DNA of 64,000 bases from Metallosphaera hakonensis JCM 8857 = DSM 7519 (GTDB lineage: Archaea; Thermoproteota; Thermoprotei_A; Sulfolobales; Sulfolobaceae): the NCBI RefSeq assembly GCF_003201675.2, contig NZ_CP029287.2, positions 248,001 through 312,000 of the forward strand. Direction: 5' to 3'. Below are positions 17,868 through 26,324 of the stretch, piece by piece (positions within the stretch are counted from its first letter, which is position 1; each line of letters starts with the position of its first letter). The notes under the pieces are model-generated. The model saw nothing but the letters and a program-made list of their open reading frames with translations, made no database searches and was not told where the DNA came from. Position numbers and translations under genes: made by a program.

Positions 17868-19352
17868 TCATTTTCCATGTTCTAAAATTTTCTTCACGCT
17901 CTCCCAGTTGTCGTAACTAAGACTTATCTCGAGCTCCTCGTCCTTGAGTTTATGGCACTCGACACAAACATAATCCCTTAAAAGTCCAGCATGTGCTCTC
18001 ATGTTCCGCTCAGCCTTATCAAGATTTTCGTCTTTCCCCTCTGTCGTTTCTTGGTTTCCTCCATATTTAATTATCTCAGTGTATTTAAATTTGTATACTT
18101 CCCGTATTTTGTCTCCTTTTTCCATAAGCTCTTTGATCTTTAAAGATACGCCGCGATACAAATTATTTAGCTCATATTCAATAATGTCCTTCGCCGTTTC
18201 AGAGACCAGGCCGTATACCTCATCTTTCAATCTCAGAAGGACTTCGTAACTTACTGGGAAAACCAAGCTCTTTCCAAATTTCTCCATCAAGACGTCAATT
18301 AGGAAAGCCATGTAAGTACTATCAAGCTTTTTGTAATCTTGTTGCTCAAGATTATATTTTATTTCTAAACCATTAGCTTGTAATAACTTGATTCTCTTAT
18401 ATGCAGAACGGGCATCTAGGGTCCATGAGTTGTTGGAGTTCCTCAATTCCGACATGACGTATATTAGGGCCAAGGGGGAGTTTAGGCTTAACGCTCTATA
18501 AACAGGTCTCTGACCCTTATTAAATACCTTAACATCTCTTATACCAACTCTGTCCCAAGTGGCCACCTTAGTAACTAGATACTCCTCGGTAGATTTCATT
18601 ATGGCGTTCCAAAACTCCACGTTTACTCTACCTCCGATCTTTATGGATAAAAATCCAGCGAGGTCTCTGGCCAACTCGGTTGTCATAATTGCAAAGTAAT
18701 TGATTCCATGGGTGGTGTCCACAACAATCTTCACGGGTCTATTATTTGAGTTATTGCTTTCAGCGGGTTCCCGGCTCCCGTTCTTCACCGCATTTTCGTA
18801 CAGGGACATCAATGCCATTGAATACATAAAATCGTAATTGGATGAGGACGAAAACCTGAGATAAGATCCATCTTGAGATGACTTCCTAATTACCGTGATG
18901 TTTGAAGGTACGACAATTACCTGCGTTTTCCTCCTTATCCCCTGGCCTCTTAAGATACACTGGACATAATCCTGAATTGTTTTCACAAGGTCTTCGTATG
19001 TTGATGGGGGTTCTTGAAGCCAGATTAACTTTCCGCTGTCATGAGTTTCATATGCCTTAACCTGTTGGGCGCAATTAACAACGATACCATCAATGTCTCT
19101 CTTGGGATTTGTGAAAAGAACCGAGTCCTGAACTAATATATAGAACGTTTCTATGTCATTTTGGTTATCATTTTTGTTATTATAATGCTTGTCAAAGAAA
19201 CTCACGGAACTCAGGGATCTTATTTTCTTCTCTTCATCCTGATAATGTATATAATCTACTGGTCTCCAACCAGATGGATCCCCCCAAGAGGCAATGTATA
19301 TTCTCATAATATTAAGTTCAGAAAATTGATTATAAAAATTTTGTAGTTCCAT
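17868..19352 (-). CDS. csx1: Csx1-like CARF-HEPN ribonuclease
   Basis: A 494-residue protein; the start may instead be Met16 (19307), where the first CARF strand MRIYIASWGDPSGW begins. The N-terminal half is a CARF domain with the ligand-loop motif VDTTHGINYF (residues 211-220). The C-terminal HEPN domain has the R-x4-H active site RNMRAH (449-454). Csx1 enzymes are activated by cyclic tetra-adenylate from type III CRISPR Cas10 and cut RNA non-specifically. No CRISPR array or cas gene is in view, so it must respond to a second messenger made elsewhere. It converges with the nuclease-helicase gene. Confidence 0.9.
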   Translation of the reverse strand: MELQNFYNQFSELNIMRIYIASWGDPSGWRPVDYIHYQDEEKKIRSLSSVSFFDKHYNNKNDNQNDIETFYILVQDSVLFTNPKRDIDGIVVNCAQQVKAYETHDSGKLIWLQEPPSTYEDLVKTIQDYVQCILRGQGIRRKTQVIVVPSNITVIRKSSQDGSYLRFSSSSNYDFMYSMALMSLYENAVKNGSREPAESNNSNNRPVKIVVDTTHGINYFAIMTTELARDLAGFLSIKIGGRVNVEFWNAIMKSTEEYLVTKVATWDRVGIRDVKVFNKGQRPVYRALSLNSPLALIYVMSELRNSNNSWTLDARSAYKRIKLLQANGLEIKYNLEQQDYKKLDSTYMAFLIDVLMEKFGKSLVFPVSYEVLLRLKDEVYGLVSETAKDIIEYELNNLYRGVSLKIKELMEKGDKIREVYKFKYTEIIKYGGNQETTEGKDENLDKAERNMRAHAGLLRDYVCVECHKLKDEELEISLSYDNWESVKKILEHGK

Positions 19353-19767
19353 AATAAGTTGATTTGGCCGGAGAGGGAGATTTAGGTCTCTTTTATAAAT
19401 TACAACTTATAAACGAGATTCATTTAATAAATTAAATTATTAACTATACTAATCTGACCAGTCAACATTAAATCTTTAAGTAACTTTGATATAACCTTTT
19501 TAATAAATTTAATCTATACCGAAAATATGAACTACCCAAACTGAAGGAGCTTTGAACCGTGAAAAGTAAAGCCAATAAGGATTTAAGATCGACAATGAGG
19601 AAAGTCGGAAATTTTCCATCCCCTTGTAGGTTAAAATCAGTTCATAACTCTGATATCACTTCAGTGGTTCCGATAGACGCTTACTTCAAATTACTCCTAC
19701 TCTTACATCAACTACTCATCAACTACTCAGTTTGGATTACTACTTTCAATCCAAACAAATCTTTTGT
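19353..19767. other. Intergenic, AT-rich
   Basis: The csx1 promoter side has a segment (GAGAGGGAGATTTAGGTCTC, then TATAAATTACAAC at ~19395) resembling the left end of repeat R4. No gene supported between csx1 and the UDG gene. Confidence 0.4.
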
Positions 19768-20415
19768 TTACCTCATCTCGGCCAACTTCCTTGCCCTCTC
19801 CACAACATTGTACAACATGTCCAGCGTCATGCGTCCAGTATTAACGTTTCTGGGACTCGGGTGGTAAGAGCCCAAGAGCCACATTTCCTTCCCCTTCCCT
19901 TTGACCTTAACCTCTGCTCCATGATGAAATCTTTCCCTCTCCACCTCAAATCCAAGAGAGGAGAAGTTCTCTACTAAAGTATCCCACGCTATCTTCCCAA
20001 GAGCAATGTATACCCTGGCCTTAGTCATCATGGTAATCTCCTCTGCGAGAAAAGTGGAGCAATTAACGATTTCCTCACGGGTTGGTTTGTTCTGGGGAGG
20101 AGCACATTTAACCGCAGAGGTAATGTAAACTTCCACAACTAGACCGTCGTCCCTAGAGACAGATGTTGCCTTGTTGGCCAGTCCCGCTTTATGAAGCGCC
20201 CACATGAGATTGTTGGCGCTTCTGTCCCCTGTGAACATCCTTCCCGTCCTATTTCCTCCGTGACCTGCCGGAGCTAGGCCTACAACTACTATTTTAGACG
20301 AGATGTCACCGTTCGGAGGTACGGGTTTCCTCCAATATCCCTCTGGGAACGATTGTCGATATTGAACAAGTCTAGGACAGAGAGTGCAAGAGGTTAACCT
20401 TGAGAGGAAGTCCAT
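19768..20415 (-). CDS. Family-5 uracil-DNA glycosylase (UDGb)
   Basis: A 215-residue UDG. The N-terminal CTLCPRL begins the four-Cys iron-sulfur site; motif 1 is VGLAPAGHGGNRTGRMFTGD, where the family-5 loop lacks the catalytic Asp of family 4; motif 2 is HPSPRNVNTG. It excises uracil and other deaminated bases, essential at high temperature. Length is normal (200-230). It is monocistronic. Confidence 0.93.
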   Translation of the reverse strand: MDFLSRLTSCTLCPRLVQYRQSFPEGYWRKPVPPNGDISSKIVVVGLAPAGHGGNRTGRMFTGDRSANNLMWALHKAGLANKATSVSRDDGLVVEVYITSAVKCAPPQNKPTREEIVNCSTFLAEEITMMTKARVYIALGKIAWDTLVENFSSLGFEVERERFHHGAEVKVKGKGKEMWLLGSYHPSPRNVNTGRMTLDMLYNVVERARKLAEMR

Positions 20416-20958
20416 AATCTAGAATATGTTTTGGGATATTTAGCGTTAAGGAAACGGAGCGGGCGATTTAGATCTCCTTGTGAGTTGTAATTCAGTGGTG
20501 TTTCACTAATTAAGTTCATCCAGATGATATATAATTTGTACTTTTAATCATTGATTGATATAGAGTAAATATTGACTAAACATAATGAAACATAACATGT
20601 TTAACTATTTTTGGACATATTTAGCCAGTATATTCGATAGTGGCAGGTGGATTCTGAATTTTTCTCACTTGGTTGGGAGGGCGTGCATGGCCCGTCCTAC
20701 ACTCCTCTGTTTTCAGAGGAGATCGATGAAGGAGTAGAAGGAGACGGACTTCCTCCCCTCTGAGAACTTCCTCCTCGACTATACAGTCAGTGTTACGTCA
20801 CCCTAGGAAACTGGTCTCCTCTCCTCAACTTCGTGGTTAATTCAATCTTCCTTATCTCTTCCATCAAAAGTTAGACTAATTTCCTTCACTTTAGGAGAGA
20901 TATACCCATGTTTAAGAAATTTCATCCTCAAGAGTAAAATTGGTGAAACACCACTGGC
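20416..20958. other. Intergenic: 464-bp inverted-repeat-bounded segment
   Basis: Almost all of this gap is the element-like segment 20493-20956. It holds short GGAG/CTCC hairpins near 20700-20780 (CTCCTCTG ... CAGAGGAG) but no reading frame that I can support. Confidence 0.5.
20493..20956. repeat. Candidate non-autonomous element with perfect 14-bp terminal inverted repeats
   Basis: CAGTGGTGTTTCAC at 20493-20506 is exactly inverted as GTGAAACACCACTG at 20943-20956, with weaker similarity continuing inward. No clear target duplication and no gene inside. It abuts the stop of the MNT gene at 20959. Confidence 0.5.
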
Positions 20959-21321
20959 TCAATTGACGCACTTTATATTATACTTCTCGCAAAGTTTGAG
21001 ATCATCTCTCAACACGACTCCGCTTTTAACGTCCCAGGTGATAGGGTTGTTCTTCTTTAAAGCCCTATCAAACTCCTCTTCCGTCAGGGGTATTACTTCA
21101 AAGCCCGGAGGGAAATCTAACTTCAATAACCTTTCCACGGGATTCCCTTGGAATTCACCTATTAGAAGAACGTCTATATCGCTCCAGACGTTAAAGTCTC
21201 CCCTCGCATATGAGCCGATCAGGAATGAGGAATATCTCCCCTTTAACGAGTTAACGTAACTCCTGGCCTTCTCTATCACTTCCCTCCTCTTTCTTTCTCT
21301 TTCTGCAATAATATCCTCCAA
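20959..21321 (-). CDS. Minimal nucleotidyltransferase (MntA-like)
   Basis: A 120-residue MNT. The motif SSFLIGSYARGDFNVWSDID gives GSxARG and DxD. It overlaps the upstream HEPN gene by 46 bp, so the shorter start MEDIIAERERKRREVIEKAR within the HEPN end is plausible. It forms a HEPN-MNT pair with 21276-21713. By family knowledge the MNT modifies and silences the HEPN RNase. Confidence 0.88.
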   Translation of the reverse strand: MEDIIAERERKRREVIEKARSYVNSLKGRYSSFLIGSYARGDFNVWSDIDVLLIGEFQGNPVERLLKLDFPPGFEVIPLTEEEFDRALKKNNPITWDVKSGVVLRDDLKLCEKYNIKCVN

Positions 21322-21713
21322 AGCCCCTCCACGTAATTGATTATATCCTCAGCATATATAATAGCTTCCTCTGCCTCCCTCCTGGTGTAGTAGTACTGTG
21401 GGGTTTCGCTCTGCCACGCATCCGGGTATCTGGTGGGGATGTAGAGTTTATCAAGGTATTTGGCTTTATCCACGAGCTCTTGAGGGGCACCAAGCAAGGT
21501 CAACAGATATGAGACTGTGTGTCCAGATTTAGGCTGTCCTACACCATAAAAGTAGGCCTTAACAGCGAGTTCTGTAGACTGCTGGGCCTTAAAGCATGCC
21601 CAGTTATAGAACCCACCACTTAGGTCATGTTTCGCACTATCTAAGGTGAGTTTCGCGGATTTAAACCACCTGTCGAACTCTTCTGTATCTAGCACGAGGT
21701 TCTTTGGATTCAC
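21276..21713 (-). CDS. HEPN-domain protein
   Basis: A 145-residue HEPN protein: WFKSAKLTLDSAKHDLSGGF, then YNWACFKAQQSTELAVKAYF is the signature of archaeal/bacterial HEPN domains, with GHTVSYLLTLLG after it. YIPTRYPDAW is a typical C-terminal motif of this HEPN branch; the same motif (YIPSRYPDVY) occurs in the damaged copy at 36829. It is first in a two-gene leftward operon with the MNT gene. Likely the toxin or effector of the pair. Confidence 0.87.
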   Translation of the reverse strand: MNPKNLVLDTEEFDRWFKSAKLTLDSAKHDLSGGFYNWACFKAQQSTELAVKAYFYGVGQPKSGHTVSYLLTLLGAPQELVDKAKYLDKLYIPTRYPDAWQSETPQYYYTRREAEEAIIYAEDIINYVEGLWRILLQKEKERGGK

Positions 21714-22407
21714 AGGATTAAAACCTTCTTCAAGTATTGTTTATAACGACGTGATGGATAGAGGGTATCCTACAAAATTGTGGGGGGTATTCATGGAGTG
21801 CACGAAGTGATGAAGGAGAAATCAATGTAAGAATTGTTTATTAACAATCTTCATTGCAAAATACATGGATATATTTGATGGTGAAGATCTAGTTCGACTA
21901 GTATTCGTTTGCCTGGGAAGAATTGAGTTCCCATGACCACGTTGGGATTGGGGAATTCAAGAGCTCCATAACCGGGTTAACGAAAAGAGGTGTAGAGTCT
22001 TGAAACCAGGTCCACCTCTTGGAAACCCAGCCTATGACATGGGGCATGTTGAGGCCAGTAGATTTTCTTTGTTATCATCGAAGAATTCTATGAGACACGC
22101 ATATTTCCACTTGGACTTTACCTCCTCCATATCTTCACACTTCTCCTAGGCGATTTTAATGTATAGGGGACCCAAACAAGAGTATACTATCGCAATCATG
22201 CAATCATCTAATTGATTTAATGATCTAATGACTAAAAACTTTACCTCAATCTATCCATTGTTCTTCTCATCTGCACACTTTGACAGTGAACGCAGAAGAA
22301 ACGCCAAAACCCAAATATATAGAGAGAACCTAACCTCTCCTCACGACTCAACAATACAACTTCTGATTTGGGTAAAACCTTTTTTAAAAAAATCAGAAAC
22401 CCATCTC
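21714..22407. other. Intergenic, no gene supported
   Basis: About 690 bp. An in-frame extension upstream of the Tat signal of the next gene (22228-22407) is open but lacks protein-like sequence, and I treat it as leader. No repeat family was recognised. Confidence 0.5.
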
Positions 22408-23031
22408 ATGAAAAGGCGGGATTTCCTGAAGGCCCTGTTCATCTCCACTTCGCTTCTTGTCCTGGGCAGGTTATCAGTGAATGAGTTTAGCAACTATCAG
22501 CATGCTCAGGGTGCCCTGACTCCGTTCGGGTCTTGGTATGTGGTTCAAATATCCGGAACTCCTGAGATACCTAAAAACTACGTTTTAACAGTGGACGGGG
22601 AGGTTGAAAATCCTCTACAACTAACCTATCAGGATATTCTGGACATGCCTTCGGTTCAGGTAAAGGACACGATTCAATGCGTCTCCGATCCCTATTTCTT
22701 AAGGGCCAACGTAGTATGGACTGGAGTTCCCTTGAAGTATATTATTGAAATGGTAAAACCTTCACAGAACACTATCAAGGTAGTAGGTTACGGAGCAGAC
22801 GGATACACCGCCGATCTCCCCATTTCAAAAGCCATGGAGCCGGACGTGATCTTAGCCTATTTGGCTGACGGGAATCCCTTACCTATACAACACGGTTATC
22901 CGGTGAGACTCGCGGTACCGGGATGGTGGGGGTACAGTTACCCCAAGTGGTTGGTGAGACTTCACTTCACATCAAGAAACGTTTTAGGTTATTGGGAATC
23001 CAGGGGGTATCCAGACTATGCGAAGAAGTAA
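22408..23031 (+). CDS. Tat-exported molybdopterin oxidoreductase, sulfite-oxidase fold
   Basis: A 207-residue protein from the ATG at 22408, chosen because MKRRDFLKALFISTSLLVLG is a canonical twin-arginine signal. The mature part is the molybdopterin-binding domain of the sulfite oxidase/MsrP family: DGEVENPLQLTYQDILDMPS, then TIQCVSDP, whose Cys would ligate Mo, and AVPGWWGYSYPKWL. It is shorter than sulfite oxidases (no dimerisation domain), like YedY/MsrP-type. It overlaps the next membrane gene by 14 bp, so the pair probably forms an extracytoplasmic Mo enzyme with a membrane electron carrier. Sulfite oxidation or methionine-sulfoxide reduction are both possible. Confidence 0.85.
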   Translation: MKRRDFLKALFISTSLLVLGRLSVNEFSNYQHAQGALTPFGSWYVVQISGTPEIPKNYVLTVDGEVENPLQLTYQDILDMPSVQVKDTIQCVSDPYFLRANVVWTGVPLKYIIEMVKPSQNTIKVVGYGADGYTADLPISKAMEPDVILAYLADGNPLPIQHGYPVRLAVPGWWGYSYPKWLVRLHFTSRNVLGYWESRGYPDYAKK

Positions 23032-23491
23032 CTGGGTAGCAATCTCAGCTATACTACCGTTACTCTCCTTCGTATTTCAACCAGCCTGGATAATAGGCCT
23101 AGGGATTTCCATGGCCTCCTCGAAGTCCTTCGATCCCTACTTTAAGGACTCCGTGTATACGCCTGCTTTTAGAAGGAAGACGTCGGTGGGGTTACTGATA
23201 CTTTCAATCTTGGAAGGGATCACGGGATTCGGAAGCGGGCCAACTACTTCAAGTTTCGTGAGCGAGATAACCTTCGACCTTCTAAATAGGGGTCTCTCCC
23301 TGGAGCTACATCTGGCATTGATAATTCCATTAGCGCTTTTATTTGTATTGCACACGGTCTCGGGCCTCGGGTCTTTACTTCTTTCCAAGGGGGTGAAGAA
23401 CGTGGTCTTATACAGATATGTTATCCCCGCCATTTGGTTGGTCATGTATCTGGTCGCAGTATACCTAGACTTAAGCTACTTTATACCTTAA
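23018..23491 (+). CDS. Four-helix membrane protein, putative haem b electron carrier for the Mo enzyme
   Basis: A 157-residue protein with four hydrophobic helices. The third carries H98 and H112 (LELHLALIIPLALLFVLHTV), a His-x13-His spacing seen in membrane b-type cytochromes. It overlaps the Mo-oxidoreductase gene by 14 bp. The arrangement parallels MsrP-MsrQ, though sequence similarity is not obvious. I infer a quinone-linked membrane partner. Confidence 0.68.
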   Translation: MRRSNWVAISAILPLLSFVFQPAWIIGLGISMASSKSFDPYFKDSVYTPAFRRKTSVGLLILSILEGITGFGSGPTTSSFVSEITFDLLNRGLSLELHLALIIPLALLFVLHTVSGLGSLLLSKGVKNVVLYRYVIPAIWLVMYLVAVYLDLSYFIP

Positions 23492-23832
23492 GGAACAATC
23501 TTATTATGCTCATAAAGAAATGCACAACTATTATTAATAAAAACTTTTCTATAATATATTAGAGAGTAATAGGGCGATTCAGATTTCTATCGCGAATTGC
23601 AGTTATAGCTAAGGAAGCTCAAATAGTGCGAATTGAAAGAACTTAAATCCCTGCCTTAAATGAGACAAATGTTCAATTAAATTCATGCTAACTCTTTAAA
23701 TAAACTGAATTTACAATGAAGACGTGAATCGGCCCCCTTATCAGAATATGGTTCGCTCATCTCTCCACAAGTTAGATAATACTAACTATTCGTAGGGTAT
23801 AGTTAATTACCCAAGATGGCAATGGTAATTAT
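23492..23832. other. Intergenic with repeat R4 copy
   Basis: Contains repeat R4 at 23572-23736 and the nreA promoter region. No gene supported. Confidence 0.6.
23572..23736. repeat. ~165-bp dispersed repeat, family R4, best copy
   Basis: Begins GGGCGATTCAGATTTC and ends GACGTGAATCGGCCCC, so the ends are imperfect inverted repeats (GGGCGATTCA / GGCCGATTCA). The interior has GCGAATTGCAGTTATAGC and TTCAATTAAATTCATG, then CTTTAAATAAACTGAATT. Related copies: 33109-33271, 37795-37938, and partial or inverted ones near 48500, 49800, 53060 and 54112. Confidence 0.65.
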
Positions 23833-25035
23833 ATGAACATTGATCCCCACCTCTGTATATCCTGTAGAGGTACCAAGTACCTTTGCGGACTAAACTACTG
23901 TCCCGTTATCCTGAAAAACCTATCCTTTAAGGTAAGGGAAATGGGAACAGAGGTTAGCGGGAGCTCTCCACCCTCGATTTTCGTGGGCAGGTTCGGTTAC
24001 CCCAAGATAACAGTTTACCCCTCTACTCCTCCCGAATTTGGCGATACTTCCTCATACGAGAACCCAAGACGATGGTTGGAGATGGACACGACCTCTTTTC
24101 TGGCCATGAGGTTGAACATGATCCGGGGAGGACTGGAATTCAGGGTTACCGAAGCCTCATCTCCAGGAAGGAATCTCTTCGACGTTCAGGTTATCTCCCT
24201 GTCCCCCAGACCGGTGGAGATGGAACTGGACCTCGTTAATGTGCCAAGGGGGAAAATCCTGAGTGAAACCGTTCCTCCTCTGGGACCTTCAGCGCCCCTT
24301 AGATCCATGAAGTTAGGCACTTTACCGCCTCCGGAGAGAGTGGTGGAGAAAGTGTTTCAGGACAGGGACATGAAGGCGGTGGAGGCCATGGAGAGACTAC
24401 GATCCAACGGTGTTCCGGTGGAAAGGATCAGTAAGCTCCTGAGCGTGGGCAATCTGGGAAGGGACAGGAGACTTGTTCCCACCAGGTGGAGTATAACTGC
24501 AGTGGACAAGACCCTTTCGGATAAACTGGTGTCTAAGGTCAAGGAGTTCCCACACCTTGGGGAAATTGAAGTTTACGTGAGGAAGTTCAATCTGAATACC
24601 TTCGTGGGTATCCTAGTTCCCGGAAATTGGTCCTTCGAATGGGGAGAGGCCTGGTTCCCTTCCACCACGTGGAACATGTGGGGAGCTTACCCTCAAGTCG
24701 AGATTGACTATGAAGGTTACTTCGGAAGGAAGACCTACCCCGAGATAGGGGGATGTTATTACTCATCTAGACTAGCGGTGGCGGAATTCTTGGAAGCCAG
24801 GGGTAGACAGGCAATCCCCATCCTTTGGAGAGAGATCTATCCAGGTTTCTATTTCCCTGTGGGTGTGTGGTTTGTACGGGAGAACGTCAGGGAGCTATTT
24901 AAGGGGAAACCCGAGAAGTTCCCTGAACTTGATGATGCCTTGAAATACGTGGATCAGGTATTGAAGGTCAAGTCCTCAACCTGGATCAAACACTCCAAAG
25001 TCATCCCTATGATAAGATCGAGGCTTTTTCCATGA
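23833..25035 (+). CDS. nreA: Archaeal DNA-repair protein NreA
   Basis: A 400-residue Nre family protein. The N-terminal CISCRGTKYLCGLNYCP is the zinc motif of NreA; PSIFVGRFGYPKI and SMKLGTLPPPERVVEK are family blocks. The C-terminus ends in IRSRLFP, where many NreA proteins carry a PCNA-binding tail. NreA takes part in archaeal DNA-damage response. It overlaps the following radical SAM gene by 4 bp, suggesting a repair-related operon. Confidence 0.93.
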   Translation: MNIDPHLCISCRGTKYLCGLNYCPVILKNLSFKVREMGTEVSGSSPPSIFVGRFGYPKITVYPSTPPEFGDTSSYENPRRWLEMDTTSFLAMRLNMIRGGLEFRVTEASSPGRNLFDVQVISLSPRPVEMELDLVNVPRGKILSETVPPLGPSAPLRSMKLGTLPPPERVVEKVFQDRDMKAVEAMERLRSNGVPVERISKLLSVGNLGRDRRLVPTRWSITAVDKTLSDKLVSKVKEFPHLGEIEVYVRKFNLNTFVGILVPGNWSFEWGEAWFPSTTWNMWGAYPQVEIDYEGYFGRKTYPEIGGCYYSSRLAVAEFLEARGRQAIPILWREIYPGFYFPVGVWFVRENVRELFKGKPEKFPELDDALKYVDQVLKVKSSTWIKHSKVIPMIRSRLFP

Positions 25036-25811
25036 TTGAGATCAAGGTTAAGACCGCTCTCAGCAAATCTGGTCTCAAGGAACTGGATTACGCCCTCAAT
25101 CCGTATCTAGGGTGTAGGTTTTCCTGTGTCTATTGTTACGCCAGGTATTTCTCCCCCACGGAGGTTAAGGAAAGATGGGGAGAAGTGGTCGTTGTCAAGT
25201 CCAATCTCTTGGAGGTGTTGAGGAGAGAGGTGGCAATAAAGAGGAAGGGAGTAGTAGGGGTCTCCACGATCACCGACCCCTATCAGCCCATTGAGTCGGA
25301 GAGGAAACTGACGAGGGGATCCCTCAAGATACTTCTGGAGAGCGGATTTAGGGTCTCCATTCAGACTAAGTCGCCTCTTGTTTTGAGAGACCTGGACCTC
25401 CTCCTGTCTCACAAGGAGAAAGTGGATGTTGGCCTCACCATAACGACCGCCAATCGTGACCTTTCCAAGACCCTGGAGCCTTTAGCTCCTCTACCCGATG
25501 CGAGATTCAGCGCGGTACAGAAGCTGAAGACTCGGGGAATAGATACGTGGATTTTCTTGGGACCCATAATTCCAGGTTTAAACGAAGATTTCAGACAGGT
25601 CCTGGAAAGGGCCAAGGAGATGGATGTTAGGGTCATATATGACGTTTTCAACTACTACCCAGGACTGCCCTTTCCTAAGGTCTCCTCTCGAGAGATTGCA
25701 CGGATTGAGGAGGAGGTAAAAAGGGAGTGTGACAGGATTGGGGCGACATGTCACTCAGAGGAGGAGGACTGGCTATATGAGAAGAGGAGGAGATTTAAGC
25801 CCCTCTTTTGA
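25032..25811 (+). CDS. Radical SAM protein (SPL-like)
   Basis: A 259-residue radical SAM enzyme. The [4Fe-4S] motif CRFSCVYCYARYF is near residue 28; VGVSTITDPYQPIE and SIQTKSPLVLRDLDLL are family blocks shared with spore-photoproduct-lyase-like proteins (COG1533). The ATG lies in the end of nreA (ATGA overlap). COG1533 members are common beside DNA-repair genes; the substrate is unknown. The C-terminus is rich in basic and acidic residues. Confidence 0.9.
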   Translation: MIEIKVKTALSKSGLKELDYALNPYLGCRFSCVYCYARYFSPTEVKERWGEVVVVKSNLLEVLRREVAIKRKGVVGVSTITDPYQPIESERKLTRGSLKILLESGFRVSIQTKSPLVLRDLDLLLSHKEKVDVGLTITTANRDLSKTLEPLAPLPDARFSAVQKLKTRGIDTWIFLGPIIPGLNEDFRQVLERAKEMDVRVIYDVFNYYPGLPFPKVSSREIARIEEEVKRECDRIGATCHSEEEDWLYEKRRRFKPLF

Positions 25812-26125
25812 GACGTGACATACTTTACTTCTAACAAGTGAGAGTAATCCCCAGTCTGAGGGAGAGGTATTAGGTAACTGCATTTTTCTAGACCCGCATG
25901 ATTTGCAAGACTTTATTTCACTTTAATTTATCATTTTTATTAACTTATTCGCATTCAAGATAACCTCTTCAATTTAGTGAGGATCTCAAGTCATGAAGAA
26001 GAAATATACTTAGTCATAGTCTAAAGCGCAATGTAGTATCCAAAGCCACTCGATGCACCAGAGAAGGTTATGTTGCCCTTTAAGGTCTCAGGAAGTATAA
26101 TAAACTCCTGCTCCCTCTATTCTCT
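25812..26125. other. Intergenic with repeat R5 copy 3 (inverted)
   Basis: Holds the R5 copy at 26005-26099; otherwise AT-rich with no gene. The MBL gene starts right after the repeat, so the repeat lies in or near its promoter. Confidence 0.6.
26005..26099. repeat. ~95-bp dispersed repeat, family R5, copy 3
   Basis: Inverted relative to other copies: ATACTTAGTCATAGTCTAAA at the left and GGTCTCAGGAAGTATA at the right. It ends 26 bp before the ATG of the disrupted MBL gene. Confidence 0.7.
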
Positions 26126-26324
26126 ATGATCCTTGAGTTAAACCTTAGGTTCGTTAAGTCATTCCTGGTGGAAACAAGGGGAAATCAGTTCTTGGTCGAT
26201 TCAGGAGTAGTTGGGAGTGGAAGGAAAATCATTTCAATGATTGAGAAAAGCGGGAAGAATCCCTCCTCTATCAAGACAGTGGCCTACACGCACTCACACG
26301 GAGCTGACCCACTCTCTGCCTAAA

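Noticed and set aside
20650-20900. GC-rich hairpins considered as a small RNA gene
   Set aside because: No promoter or terminator pattern is clear; described only as part of the inverted-repeat segment.
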